From NCBI RefSeq assembly GCF_026262505.1, contig NC_067205.1:14136001-14200000 (forward strand): a DNA stretch of 64,000 nt, in the 5' to 3' direction. Origin of the DNA: Trichomonas vaginalis G3 (taxonomy: Eukaryota; Parabasalia; Trichomonadida; Trichomonadidae). Made by a program: the position numbers and the translations under genes. Numbering within the stretch: the stretch's first letter is position 1; every line of letters starts with the position of its first letter. The notes under the pieces are model-generated. The model had not been told where the DNA came from, searched no databases, and was given only the letters and a program-made list of their open reading frames with translations. This document shows positions 20,201-28,841 of the stretch, piece after piece.

Positions 20201-21915
20201 TTTGTATCTAATATTCCATCTTTAAGATATATTGGGAATTTGTTAATCAAAGATCTAAATGAAACATCAACATTGAAGTTACGACCATCACCAATTGATT
20301 CAGCAATAACTGTTTGTCTGATGGAATTAGGGAATTCGCATTTGCATTCTAATAAGAAATTAGCGTATTCATTTCTTATTCTTAAGTTGTTTGGATTATT
20401 AGATAATGTTGACTTGAAATATCTATTGATATCAGCAATCATTTCTCCTAATGTTGACAAATATTTCTCATCACAATTGTTCTTGTCCCAGAAGTCTCTG
20501 ATTGCTGATTTGCATTGTTCATTCTTTTGTTTGAGCTTTGAAAATGTCTCAAGAGTTTCTTTTGTATCTAAAATCAATCTTCGTAGTTTTATATGGAAAA
20601 CTTGGTAAATTAAGAATCTGTCAACCAATGATAATTTCCTTTTCATTATAACTTTTTTGTACAAAATGTTCAGATGTCTGGATTCCGATGGGAATAAAGT
20701 GACCATTTGTAAAACAGTTGGTATTGCTTCTTCTAAACTAGAGTTCATGACACATTCCATGACATGTCCATCAACGAAATAATCACATAATTCTGCCAAT
20801 CCAACAACAATATACATCATTGCATGTTGTGGACTCTTTAAAAGTTTTAATGAATTCAAGTATTCTATGACATTTGAGTTGCGTTCTTCATTGGCTGTCA
20901 GTTCTCTTTTGATCTTCTTGATCTTGCGGACAAAATAAATCTTCGAAATTATATAGAAAACAATCATACTAACTAAACAAACAATAATAGTATAGTTATA
21001 ATTAAAAGCGTCAACGAAATAGATAACTAAATAGTTGATGTCCATAACTATCGTTGTCAGGCCAAATGCCATACATATTGTGTTTCTCCACTCTTCATAG
21101 AAAGGAACAAATGTCAGACGATAGCAAATATAAAGGGTAAGTATCATATGGACTACATCGCCAATAACATAGATCCATTCGGCGAAGAACTCGAAGATAG
21201 CGGACACTATAGAGAACAATGATGTAGCAAGTATCCATGTGGTGACGGAAAAGTAATCAAATAGAGGAAAAGTGAGATTTGTGAGAACAACTGATCTTGA
21301 TTTCAAAAATGTTGAGAGCATGAAGATCGTTATTAGGGCTGCATATGATACTCCACCTATGACTACTTCTAATGTGTACAAACTGTTGGTTTCATACTGA
21401 AATGAAGTGATGCCATGATTAACTAAGTAAACGCATGGCATAATGAAGAGTGGATCGACTATATCAATGATAAATGAAGTTATATATAGTAGATACGCTG
21501 GTATTTCGTAGAAAACTTTGTTGTAGAAGATCATGCCGATGATCCATAGTAATGACAATACGGCAACACAGATATTTACAATGAGAATAGGGGAAAGTGT
21601 ACCTGTACGGTTCAGAGGGTTTTGAAATGAGATGATTTCGATTAGTATGTTATAAAATTTTTCCCATTTCCCAGTGGACTGTTCAAAAATTGGTGTGTAA
21701 ATCCAAAGAGTAACCGAGAGGATCTGTGCCAAGAGAAAAGATGAGACTATTGTCATAATCCAACTAGGAAATCTTGTTTTTTGCATCATTTGATCGAAAA
21801 TTGGAAACACTCTATCAATTATTCCATTGTTTCCATGAATTAGTGAATTGGATTCTTTTGAAAATGAAGCCGAGCTTGCACTATTCATGGATTTCGACAT
21901 CGAGGGTTCAGCCAT
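17212..21915 (-). CDS. Multi-pass receptor-type adenylate cyclase with PAS domain (1,567 aa)
   Basis: The start is ATG 21,915 (MAEPSMSKSM); the codon two before is TTG, not ATG. About eight membrane segments lie in residues 45-330. Further segments lie near 660 (CIFNIVLILVFFIGYFLFF), 870, 960 and 1,145. A PAS-like domain spans about 1,215-1,330, with a coiled linker, then a class III cyclase domain at about 1,365-1,520. Metal-binding Asp are in FFIDIVKFSNY and KLIGDVYMAA. The base-selecting residues are Lys (TKIKLIG) and Asp (FDIIGD), which favour ATP over GTP. NVAARL supplies the transition-state Asn/Arg. It would make cAMP at the plasma membrane. Trichomonas vaginalis has a family of such proteins. 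Intact. Confidence 0.9.
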   Translation of the reverse strand: MAEPSMSKSMNSASSASFSKESNSLIHGNNGIIDRVFPIFDQMMQKTRFPSWIMTIVSSFLLAQILSVTLWIYTPIFEQSTGKWEKFYNILIEIISFQNPLNRTGTLSPILIVNICVAVLSLLWIIGMIFYNKVFYEIPAYLLYITSFIIDIVDPLFIMPCVYLVNHGITSFQYETNSLYTLEVVIGGVSYAALITIFMLSTFLKSRSVVLTNLTFPLFDYFSVTTWILATSLFSIVSAIFEFFAEWIYVIGDVVHMILTLYICYRLTFVPFYEEWRNTICMAFGLTTIVMDINYLVIYFVDAFNYNYTIIVCLVSMIVFYIISKIYFVRKIKKIKRELTANEERNSNVIEYLNSLKLLKSPQHAMMYIVVGLAELCDYFVDGHVMECVMNSSLEEAIPTVLQMVTLFPSESRHLNILYKKVIMKRKLSLVDRFLIYQVFHIKLRRLILDTKETLETFSKLKQKNEQCKSAIRDFWDKNNCDEKYLSTLGEMIADINRYFKSTLSNNPNNLRIRNEYANFLLECKCEFPNSIRQTVIAESIGDGRNFNVDVSFRSLINKFPIYLKDGILDTKGNIVRNNNNQNSKGSQSSANSNGSTNSSSLFESMSIDVEKQEIVCKKVLRDSKVRLAFNNAVSGLKPKQSKFIVIQCIFNIVLILVFFIGYFLFFRSKISWRKTSYKEIENSCYSICFNVMTNIYTLVVFAFQNGRFDGNELRIGDITVDNLQPLVPIDITFPQMIFYCIDTSRKYFDSLLNELAEMARNTNVYEILPVLLKTITNFHVCDGGEPIATIPGSLKLQLAAVDYMQNSIAGDYNQGVLITNIFKDNNYCQIAKNIPTITANADETFTGLLNYNIKMSKDYQEYFTIWCIVGSVLMLVLMTVPSMVIIYTYNRTVRKLIKVLISLQNSVKEDAKKPLSLTDEDNSDVETATGNIQHSNTLVYTAIFYFIIIFAIIAIYILLCYEGIKLDKDLTTISYWYQYSCQRLPLAAQIGSNTVQLLMLNGSLENKIITNDEIIKNAESDLKSLVKVNKLLVYGDDNLKPSLRYDESFDEIQIKNICEMKKEPETIHDMYACTGINNLVEVFKNVIEDVLKSPQSYGGTLSTVTGTNVVHMLRSHLYPIISEATTRCSEMMEKRFDRGMTDSIVFLVIGLVLTFVLFVIPWFVRKFVNDNFKVLLILLQHLPPQSIINTPEIIEFFKGRGTSTKEKMSIQKSIVMDANECILITNESSVVEIVNKSVQENIGLTPDQMLGQEIVNFVSDQDQQKLKQQIDLMTSGQGSLFWQDHISFNDDNNEQIPFAITMIGMKDSNDNLNSIVFILTNELEEIQKRKEAEEAKAKSEKLLYQILPKNIVVRLNGGETDISFTINSATIFFIDIVKFSNYASLLTPSEIMSNLSLVFATFDSIVSKYTTITKIKLIGDVYMAAAGLFMEEDSPQKHAEEAVRCCLECSKSMDDINYKLNASLEVRIGCNSGGPLIGGVLGTDKPTFDIIGDPINVAARLQSTDIPGNVQISGNTKELIQNLDFVIEERGEIYLKGKGNRMTYFVKLPVKNDGESSFMLNLDMNK

Positions 21916-23205
21916 TTTCAATTAAATGGAGATAATTTTTAAATAATATCAGAAAATTGCTTTAGAAATTTGAATCCAAAAGATCAATTTTCATAATTGC
22001 CATATGATTTAGAAGATTTCTTAAAAGTATGCCTAAAATTTCAGATTTGTTTAGTAACAAAATTTTCAAAAGGTTGATTATAAATATTAACAAATGTTAG
22101 TATTTGTATCGATTTCGATCTTTTGAAAGTGTTAAAAAGCTTCTCAAAAATTGAAATATTATAAAAACGGATAAAGGATTTAATTGATTAAATAACATTT
22201 ATATTACAATTATCATTACAATTTTTTTAAATTCAATTTAAATCAATTTACTTTTAAAATTGGTTTATTTTTTTAAAATCAATCTATATATATGAACATA
22301 TAATATTTGAAGCGGATGATAGTAAATTTTGCAAATTACCTCAAACTTTTCAGAGGATTGAGTTGCCACTCAATCCTCTGAAATAGTCTGTGGTAATTTT
22401 TAGTCTCTACACTATTTCAATATAAGCTCCATTTTTAAACAGTTTTTAAAAATCGAGCATTGAAAAGTGTGATGAGAATTTCATATTCAAAATTTCAATG
22501 TAATTATTGAATAACAAATAATTATCATTCATCCTGCATGAAATCATACTTTCACCTCAATTATAGGAAATTTTATTAACCGATATGATCGAAAATGAAA
22601 AGAATGAACGTTATAATATCTATGCTTTTATCTTCTCAAATTATTACTGTTTTCCAAATGCATTTTTTCACGAAGAATACAATGAATGCATAATTATATG
22701 CCATATTATCAACAAATATCATTGAAAAAGTCAATTTTACATAAATTTCTTTTCAAGACGTTATAAATTGGATTATACGGCTAGCATACTTAGATTAATA
22801 TTCATCCAGCTGCATTATTTTCTCAAGAACTTGAATTGTTGGAAAAAAATCATTTTTCTTTTTTGGTGATGGATTACAATGTATCAAGTGAACATGCATT
22901 TATTTGACTAATAAATAATGTGTATGAAGATATATATTGTAATAAATGGTTTTATATTTAATCCAAATCGGTAACTATTGAAGTCAAAGGATAACACTGA
23001 TAAAATATTTAAATATAAAAGACATAATAATAACTGTCCAAAACCTTTTAATCTTTCCCTAAACTTAAAAATATATAACAAAAATATTTCAAAAAAGGTT
23101 AAATATGAAGCATGTTTATCTTTTTCTGAATACTATTGCTGAAAATAACATAAATTAAAGAAATAATAATATTTTTTTAATAAAATAAACAATAAAACTT
23201 GAATC
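21916..23205. other. 1.3-kb intergenic region
   Basis: Very AT-rich DNA between the cyclase start and the transporter stop. The only clear structure is a long hairpin at 22,333-22,399, listed separately. No ORF or RNA gene was recognised. Confidence 0.6.
22333..22399. repeat. Long two-part hairpin
   Basis: TTTCAGAGGATTGAGT (22,348-22,363) pairs perfectly with 22,368-22,383 around a 4-base loop, a 16-bp stem. Outer arms AAATTACC (22,333-22,340) and GGTAATTT (22,392-22,399) also pair, separated by unpaired bases. It could be a structured RNA, a fold-back remnant, or a transcription stop signal in either direction. Confidence 0.6.
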
Positions 23206-24522
23206 TTATGGTTCAATGTGATCATGAGGTTGCTCGTTCACATCAATTTGATCTGAAGATCCGTGATTATGATCATGTGAATGGTGATTGTTGTCATGGT
23301 CATGATGATCGTGATGATCGTGGTCATGGTCATGATCTTCGTGGTGTTCACCAGCAGCTGATAAGAGGTTAACGTGTGGACAACCAATTGAATGTTGGTA
23401 AACTGGAGGTGTTTGAAAGATCCTCTTGTCACTTCCAAAGGATGTAGCATAGAAGCATGATCCGATATGGTCTGTTCCTTGTGGGAAATCGTCAACGAAT
23501 TCAATTTGAACTGTTGTTGAAAAGATCTTATGTGCAATCATGACGTTGTGAGTTTGTTCGAGAACTTTCTTGTTTCTGTCTTTCGAATCAACAACAATGT
23601 GTAACAATGCCAGGTATCTCTCCTTGCAAAGTTCCCAAACATGTAACTCGTGAACTGCAACCATGCCTTCAATCTTCATTAAGTCAATCTTCATCGAATT
23701 GACGTCAACGCCTGGAGGGCATGTCTCTAGTAAAACACTTCCTGTTCTTCGAAGAAGATTCTGTGATCCGTAAATTAAGATACAGAAGATGAGGATTGAG
23801 CAGGCTGGATCTAAGTAGAACCTGCCTTCCCATTTTGTCCAAAGGCAGACGCATGCTGAGATGCAAACAGCAACTGAGCCTAAGAAATCGCCTGTGATGT
23901 GTAAGAAAACACCTTTGAGGTTATCTGAGTGTGAATGGTTATGGAATATGAACATACCAATGAAATTGACAAGTAAGCCTAGGCCACCAACAATTAGAAG
24001 AGCAAGAGGCTCGACGATCTCTTCTACCTTGATGAAACGCTCGATTGCTTCAAAGAGAATGGTCAAGCATACTGCAAGAAGGAAAACTGAATTTGTGAAA
24101 CCACCAATAACTTCTGAGCGGGCTAATCCAAATGTGTACTTGTCTGTTGGTGGTCTTTTGGCTTTTTCATGTGCAATTAAACCTATAACAAGTGATGCTT
24201 CGTCAGAAAGCATATGCCATGCATCTGATTGAAGTGATAATGACTTTGTGACAAAGCCTGTGATTAACTCTGCTAAGAAGAATACTCCTGTCAATACAAT
24301 CATTGTGATTAAACGCCATGTGACGCCTTGTGCAGCATGATTATGATCATGATCATGACCATGGTGATGATCATGATCGTGTTCGTGTTCGTGTTCTTCA
24401 TGCTCAGCATATTCAAGGAAGTGTTGGCAATCTTCTGGTTCAAGAAGTGCAACATTTGGATCATTGTTGTGCTCAGAGTGTGAATGATGGTGATGATGAT
24501 GTCCGTCTCCACTACTGCTCAT
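23206..24522 (-). CDS. CDF/ZnT-family zinc (metal) efflux transporter (438 aa)
   Basis: Six-helix cation diffusion facilitator. TM2 carries HMLSD (AWHMLSDEASLVIGL) and TM5 carries HITGDF, giving the HxxxD metal-site pattern of zinc transporters. The C-terminal cytoplasmic domain has VHELHVWEL. His-rich tracts lie at the extreme N-terminus, before TM1 (HDHDHHHGHDHDHNH) and in the C-terminal tail. The usual long His loop between TM4 and TM5 is reduced to HNHSHS. I prefer ATG 24,522 (MSSSGDGHHHH) over the in-frame ATG at 24,555, because an initiator-like TCATTT lies 14 bases upstream of it, where trichomonad transcription would start. Confidence 0.9.
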   Translation of the reverse strand: MSSSGDGHHHHHHSHSEHNNDPNVALLEPEDCQHFLEYAEHEEHEHEHDHDHHHGHDHDHNHAAQGVTWRLITMIVLTGVFFLAELITGFVTKSLSLQSDAWHMLSDEASLVIGLIAHEKAKRPPTDKYTFGLARSEVIGGFTNSVFLLAVCLTILFEAIERFIKVEEIVEPLALLIVGGLGLLVNFIGMFIFHNHSHSDNLKGVFLHITGDFLGSVAVCISACVCLWTKWEGRFYLDPACSILIFCILIYGSQNLLRRTGSVLLETCPPGVDVNSMKIDLMKIEGMVAVHELHVWELCKERYLALLHIVVDSKDRNKKVLEQTHNVMIAHKIFSTTVQIEFVDDFPQGTDHIGSCFYATSFGSDKRIFQTPPVYQHSIGCPHVNLLSAAGEHHEDHDHDHDHHDHHDHDNNHHSHDHNHGSSDQIDVNEQPHDHIEP

Positions 24523-24532
24523 TCGAGTTGCG

Positions 24533-24538
24533 AAATGA
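24533..24538 (-). promoter_or_regulatory. Initiator (Inr) TCATTT for the CDF gene
   Basis: T. vaginalis genes typically start at an Inr, TCA(+1)Y(T/A), a few to about 20 bases before the ATG. Here the A at 24,536 is 14 bases before ATG 24,522. This would place the upstream ATG 24,555 outside the transcript. Confidence 0.5.
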
Positions 24539-24827
24539 AATGATGAGGTATGCATTCAAATTCATTTCAATGGAACTCGGCGGTTAGGCGAAATTTGTGA
24601 GGACTTATGACCCCCAAAGTATGGGTGTTAAAAAAATTATAAGCGGGATAACTCTTTGAAAATATTGCATGTCAAATGGTCAATAAAAGATTATATTTTT
24701 ATTTAGCTAAATAACATGATTTTAGCATGGGGTTGTAACCCCTGTTAAAAATGTAAATAAGGAAAAAGAATTCGTCTAAATTTAACCATAATATGTAGTA
24801 AGATTAGGATAAAACTTAAGTTTATCC

Positions 24828-24971
24828 ATGGGCAAGATCCCAGATCCAGCAGCAGAGAAAGTCTGGCTTGAAAAGTTCAAGAAGAGTGTTATCCACTTAG
24901 ATCAATGGCAACTTTGGGGAACTAACAACAACAAGCCACCACTCAATCCAGAAACAATAATTAACCAATAA
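24828..24971 (+). CDS. Small protein, 47 aa, unknown function
   Basis: ATG 24,828 to TAA 24,971. It starts MGKIPDPAAEKVWLEKF and ends PPLNPETIINQ. Although short, it uses the C-ending and AAG/CCA codons typical of well-expressed trichomonad genes. It is richer in GC than its flanks and is an amphipathic, Trp-containing sequence rather than random AT-rich translation. No signal peptide or membrane segment. The family is not recognised. It stands alone, divergent from the transporter gene. Confidence 0.55.
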   Translation: MGKIPDPAAEKVWLEKFKKSVIHLDQWQLWGTNNNKPPLNPETIINQ

Positions 24972-25225
24972 TCCATCTGAATGAATAAACATTTAATGAA
25001 CATTTTAAACATATTTCGATTTCTGGTAAAATATTTTAGCATTTTGAAGATATATTAATAGGCAAACAAAATGTTAGGAACTTTTCAAGATTCATATCAT
25101 TTTCATATCTGAATTTGCTGTTAATTTTTACAAAATATCTCATCTTTTTGTAAAAATAACACATATTTAAAAAAGTAATTTATTTCAATATCAGGTTTTT
25201 ATCTAATTAATCCTCTCTTTTATTT

Positions 25226-27117
25226 TTAGATTCTCCTTCTCCGGTTGTAGAAGAATACCAATGAAAGACCAATCAAAGCTAATGCTACGATACAAGCAAT
25301 TGTAACTATCACATTTCTTGTTGTTTTTGATGGTTTCTTTGAATCAGTTGGCTTTGGTGCTGGAGTTCGAGGTGGAATCTTGGAAGCATAAAATCCTGTC
25401 TTCAATCCATTCCATATATACTCTTGATCATCAGCAATTGTGCAGTCATTTTGATAATATTCTTTAAATGTCTCCTCTGAATCAATTGTAAGTTTGATTC
25501 CAGCTAAACTTCCTGTTGAAGAGAACATTTCACGTGTTATATTACCTGGAGGCTTTTCTCCAAAAATAATATTTTTGAGAGCGCTGCATTCATCAAAAAT
25601 ATTGTTACAATTACGATTTACATATTGTAAACCTTTCAAAGATATTGTTTCCAATGCAGTACAGCCTGAAAAAAACTTTATCTCCTTCAATGTATTTTAC
25701 AGAGTCTAAATTAAGCTCTTTAACAGAGTTGCAGTTATTGAATGCATTAGAATATATTCTAATGCACTTAGGAAGAGTGATTTGAAGAAGATTTGTGTAA
25801 TCTCTGAATAAATTTTCTGAAACATTCTCAATATTCGGCAAAGAGATGTATTTCGGAGATTTTGGAAGTGAGGAAATGATTTTATCTGCAGATTTAACTC
25901 CTAATGTCAAATTTTCAAGTTTGGAAAATTGAGATATTGAAGTTTCATCCAATTGTTGACAGTTTGGAATATATAATTCAACAGAATTAGGATAAGAAAA
26001 TGCAGTTGCATTCAAATATTTGAGACTTTGAAGTCTAATTGTTGATAATGAAGAGCAACTGCCGAAAACACGAGTATTCAGTGTTTCTAAGACAGGTAAT
26101 TCAACATAAGTAATGCCACTGTCTTCAAATACTGATTCACCAATGATTCTGAGAATATCTAATTTTGCAATTTTCAAATTCTTGCAATTTCTGAATGCTT
26201 CATCCTGTATTTCTCTGCAAACAGGTAAAGAAATCTCTTCAACGCTTGAAAAATAGAATGCTCCGTTCTCTATTTTCTTACATTTTCGAAGATTAATTGA
26301 TTTGAGTTTTGAAGCATTGTAAATATAAACTCTCAATTAATGAATCTGTAAAGGCAAAAGCTCCAATCTTTTCAACTTTTGCGATATTTATTTCTTTCAA
26401 ATTTCGGCATTGGTAGAAACAGTTATCTGGAATGGATCTTACATTTGGAGCAGTAAATGATTCAATGTTACCATTTTGGAATGCATTTTCATCTAAATTT
26501 ACCAATTTATTTCCAACTAAAGATTTTAAGTTGGAGCATTGATAGAAGGCGTAATTCTTTATAGTTACACAGTTAGGAAGAGATATATCCACGAACGATT
26601 TGCATCCAGAGAATCCAGATGAGCCAATTGTTTCTATATTTTCAAGATTTATGTTTGTGAGATTGAAACAATTACCAAATGAACTGTAGTTAACTGATTT
26701 CAAGTTTGGAGCATCAAATGTTACTATACTTTGGCAATAATAAAAAGATCTGATCAAAATATCAGTCACATCTGGAAAATGAACTTCAGTGAGGTTATAA
26801 CATTGAGCAAAAGCTTCCCATCCAATAATTTTAACGCCTGGAATTGATACATTTTCAATTCCTGTTCCTGATAAGAAATTTGTAGGAACTTGTAAGGAAG
26901 AAACCGATTTTTGGATAATGAGAATCCTTAAAGAGCTTAATATACTCTTATTTATCATGGATAAATTGAAGTTTTCTGATATTACTTCAATTTTTTGAAT
27001 TTCATTGGTGTTTATTGAGTTAGTAGAGAAAATATCCATTTAATCAGTGCCATTGTATTCAGTATTATCTAATTGGACTTGTAACGAAGATGTAATAGCA
27101 AGAAATAACGCAAGCAT
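25226..27117 (-). pseudogene. BspA-like LRR surface protein, broken
   Basis: From ATG 27,117 a hydrophobic signal-peptide-like start (MLALFLAITSSLQV) is followed at codon 26 by an in-frame TAA (27,040-27,042). The same frame then continues into leucine-rich repeats of the Treponema/BspA type (pattern F..C.NL..I.LP.v..I...AF). Further breaks occur near 26,330 and 25,690. The end has a proline-rich stalk, one membrane helix (VIVTIACIVALALIGLSLVF) and a short basic tail. The intact layout is that of T. vaginalis BspA-like proteins, implicated in host contact. One stop and two frameshifts make this a pseudogene as written. Confidence 0.8.
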
Positions 27118-27790
27118 TTTTTTGATTGCACTTTACGATTTCTCACAAATAAAATTGAATAAAGCGAGGTTCCCGATAAGTATACAGTATAAGGTTTGAC
27201 TTATAGTAATAATTTGGAAATATAATATTTGACAGTCTTAAATTTTATGACACATATGCATAGTACGATCAACTATTACGGTTTATTTCAAAATTGTGAT
27301 GATTCAATTTTTACCAGATCAAATAAGGCATTTTATTATATCAGACTCTTTCGGATGTAAAACAAAAAATTCTCGTAATTTTTTTTAACAAATTTTCTCC
27401 AAACAAAATTTCTGATTGCATTTGCAAATGTCCTACATTGAACGAAGTGCATAAATTCTTTTGTAGAGTCAAATACATTTCTGAACCGAAATGCTATTTT
27501 CAACGTTATTTAATTTCAAAATTAATATCATCATGTTTTATTTTATATATAATACAACAAATAACAAGTACACAATAAATAATATATTTAATATTTATTA
27601 TGAAATAATTATAGATATCATTTTAAAAATTGAAATCCTTTAATCATATATTCAATGATGTCTCACAAATCTACGATTCAGTGTAATGATGAATCACATT
27701 CATTTTGAAATAGATCCAACAATCTGAAAAAAAAAAATAATCGAAAGATTAAGCAAATACTATACAAGAATGAGGATACTTATTACAAAT
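27118..27790. other. Intergenic, AT-rich, no feature seen
   Basis: Lies between two BspA-like genes. No ORF, repeat or RNA signature was recognised. Confidence 0.6.
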
Positions 27791-28591
27791 TTAAAAGGGT
27801 TTGCAACTAGCGAAACTTTTAGCAGATAGATTATGCAATGTTGGTGGTAATATGATTTCTTTCAGATAAATGAATTGGAGTGCCTTTTCATCAATGAACT
27901 CTAAACTATCTCCAAAATGAATATAATTCAATTTTGGACAATCGTGAATAGAATATTCTGATAATCTTTTAACATGATTTAAGTTTAGTTTTTGTAAACC
28001 GCCCATTTCATTGAATGTATAACTTGATAACTCATCAACTTTTGGAGGAATTGTTAATTTTGTTATTAAATCACACTTGGTAAATACAGATCCTCCTATT
28101 GTTTTTATAGAATCTGACAAAATAAGTTCTGATAATGAATTGCATCCGTAAAATGCAAAATTACGTATAGTTTCTATATTCTTTAAATTAACCTTTTTAA
28201 GTTCCATGCAGTTCTCAAAGCAGCTTTTTTTAATTTCAGTTAAAGAAGCAGGGAATTCGATTGAATCCAAATGTGTATGGCTAAATGCATATTCTCCTAT
28301 TGATATAGTATTATCAGGAAGATTAATTTGGGAAAAACCACATGAATAGAATGCATAATCTCTGATGATAAAATTTGGAGAAGTAATGTTAAAAATGACT
28401 GTTCGTAGAGAAAAAATTTCATAGAATGCATTAGATCCAATTTCATAGATATTTCCTGTGATTGTTACAGTTTTTAAATAATACGTTGATTGCTTCCCGA
28501 ATCCAGTGAAACTCCCATCACCACTTATAGTTGCTTCTGTATCATGAAAATCAATTGATATAGTACCAAGAATACTAAAGACAACAAACAT
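27791..28591 (-). CDS. BspA-like LRR protein, short form without membrane anchor (266 aa)
   Basis: ATG 28,591 begins MFVVFSILGTISIDFHD, a signal-peptide-like start. The GDGSFTGF motif found in the sibling genes follows, then about nine BspA-type leucine-rich repeats of 23 residues (for example CMELKKVNLKNIETIRNFAFYG). The ORF ends after SAKSFASCKPF. Sibling genes at 34,017 and 60,834 continue into a stalk and membrane helix that are absent here. It is either a secreted variant or, more likely, a 3'-truncated copy. Confidence 0.7.
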   Translation of the reverse strand: MFVVFSILGTISIDFHDTEATISGDGSFTGFGKQSTYYLKTVTITGNIYEIGSNAFYEIFSLRTVIFNITSPNFIIRDYAFYSCGFSQINLPDNTISIGEYAFSHTHLDSIEFPASLTEIKKSCFENCMELKKVNLKNIETIRNFAFYGCNSLSELILSDSIKTIGGSVFTKCDLITKLTIPPKVDELSSYTFNEMGGLQKLNLNHVKRLSEYSIHDCPKLNYIHFGDSLEFIDEKALQFIYLKEIILPPTLHNLSAKSFASCKPF

Positions 28592-28841
28592 TTTTTTAAA
28601 AAATATAAAACAGATTAAAATCAGATTTATAACTTCAACTTAACTCCAGTGTTCATATATTAAAGTAATTAAAAGATATATCAATAAAAACTTGCTCGAT
28701 TTCACTATTTTAATTATAATTTTATTTAATTTTCTTTCTATTCTTACTTGGTTTATATGATTTTCTTATTTGAGTAAAAGATTTAATAAATTGTCTGTAA
28801 TATAACTAAAAATAATCTTTGAAAAAAAATAATATAAAATT

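Noticed and set aside
19982-20608. 208-codon plus-strand ORF inside the adenylate cyclase gene
   Set aside because: Antisense shadow of a well-supported gene with odd composition.
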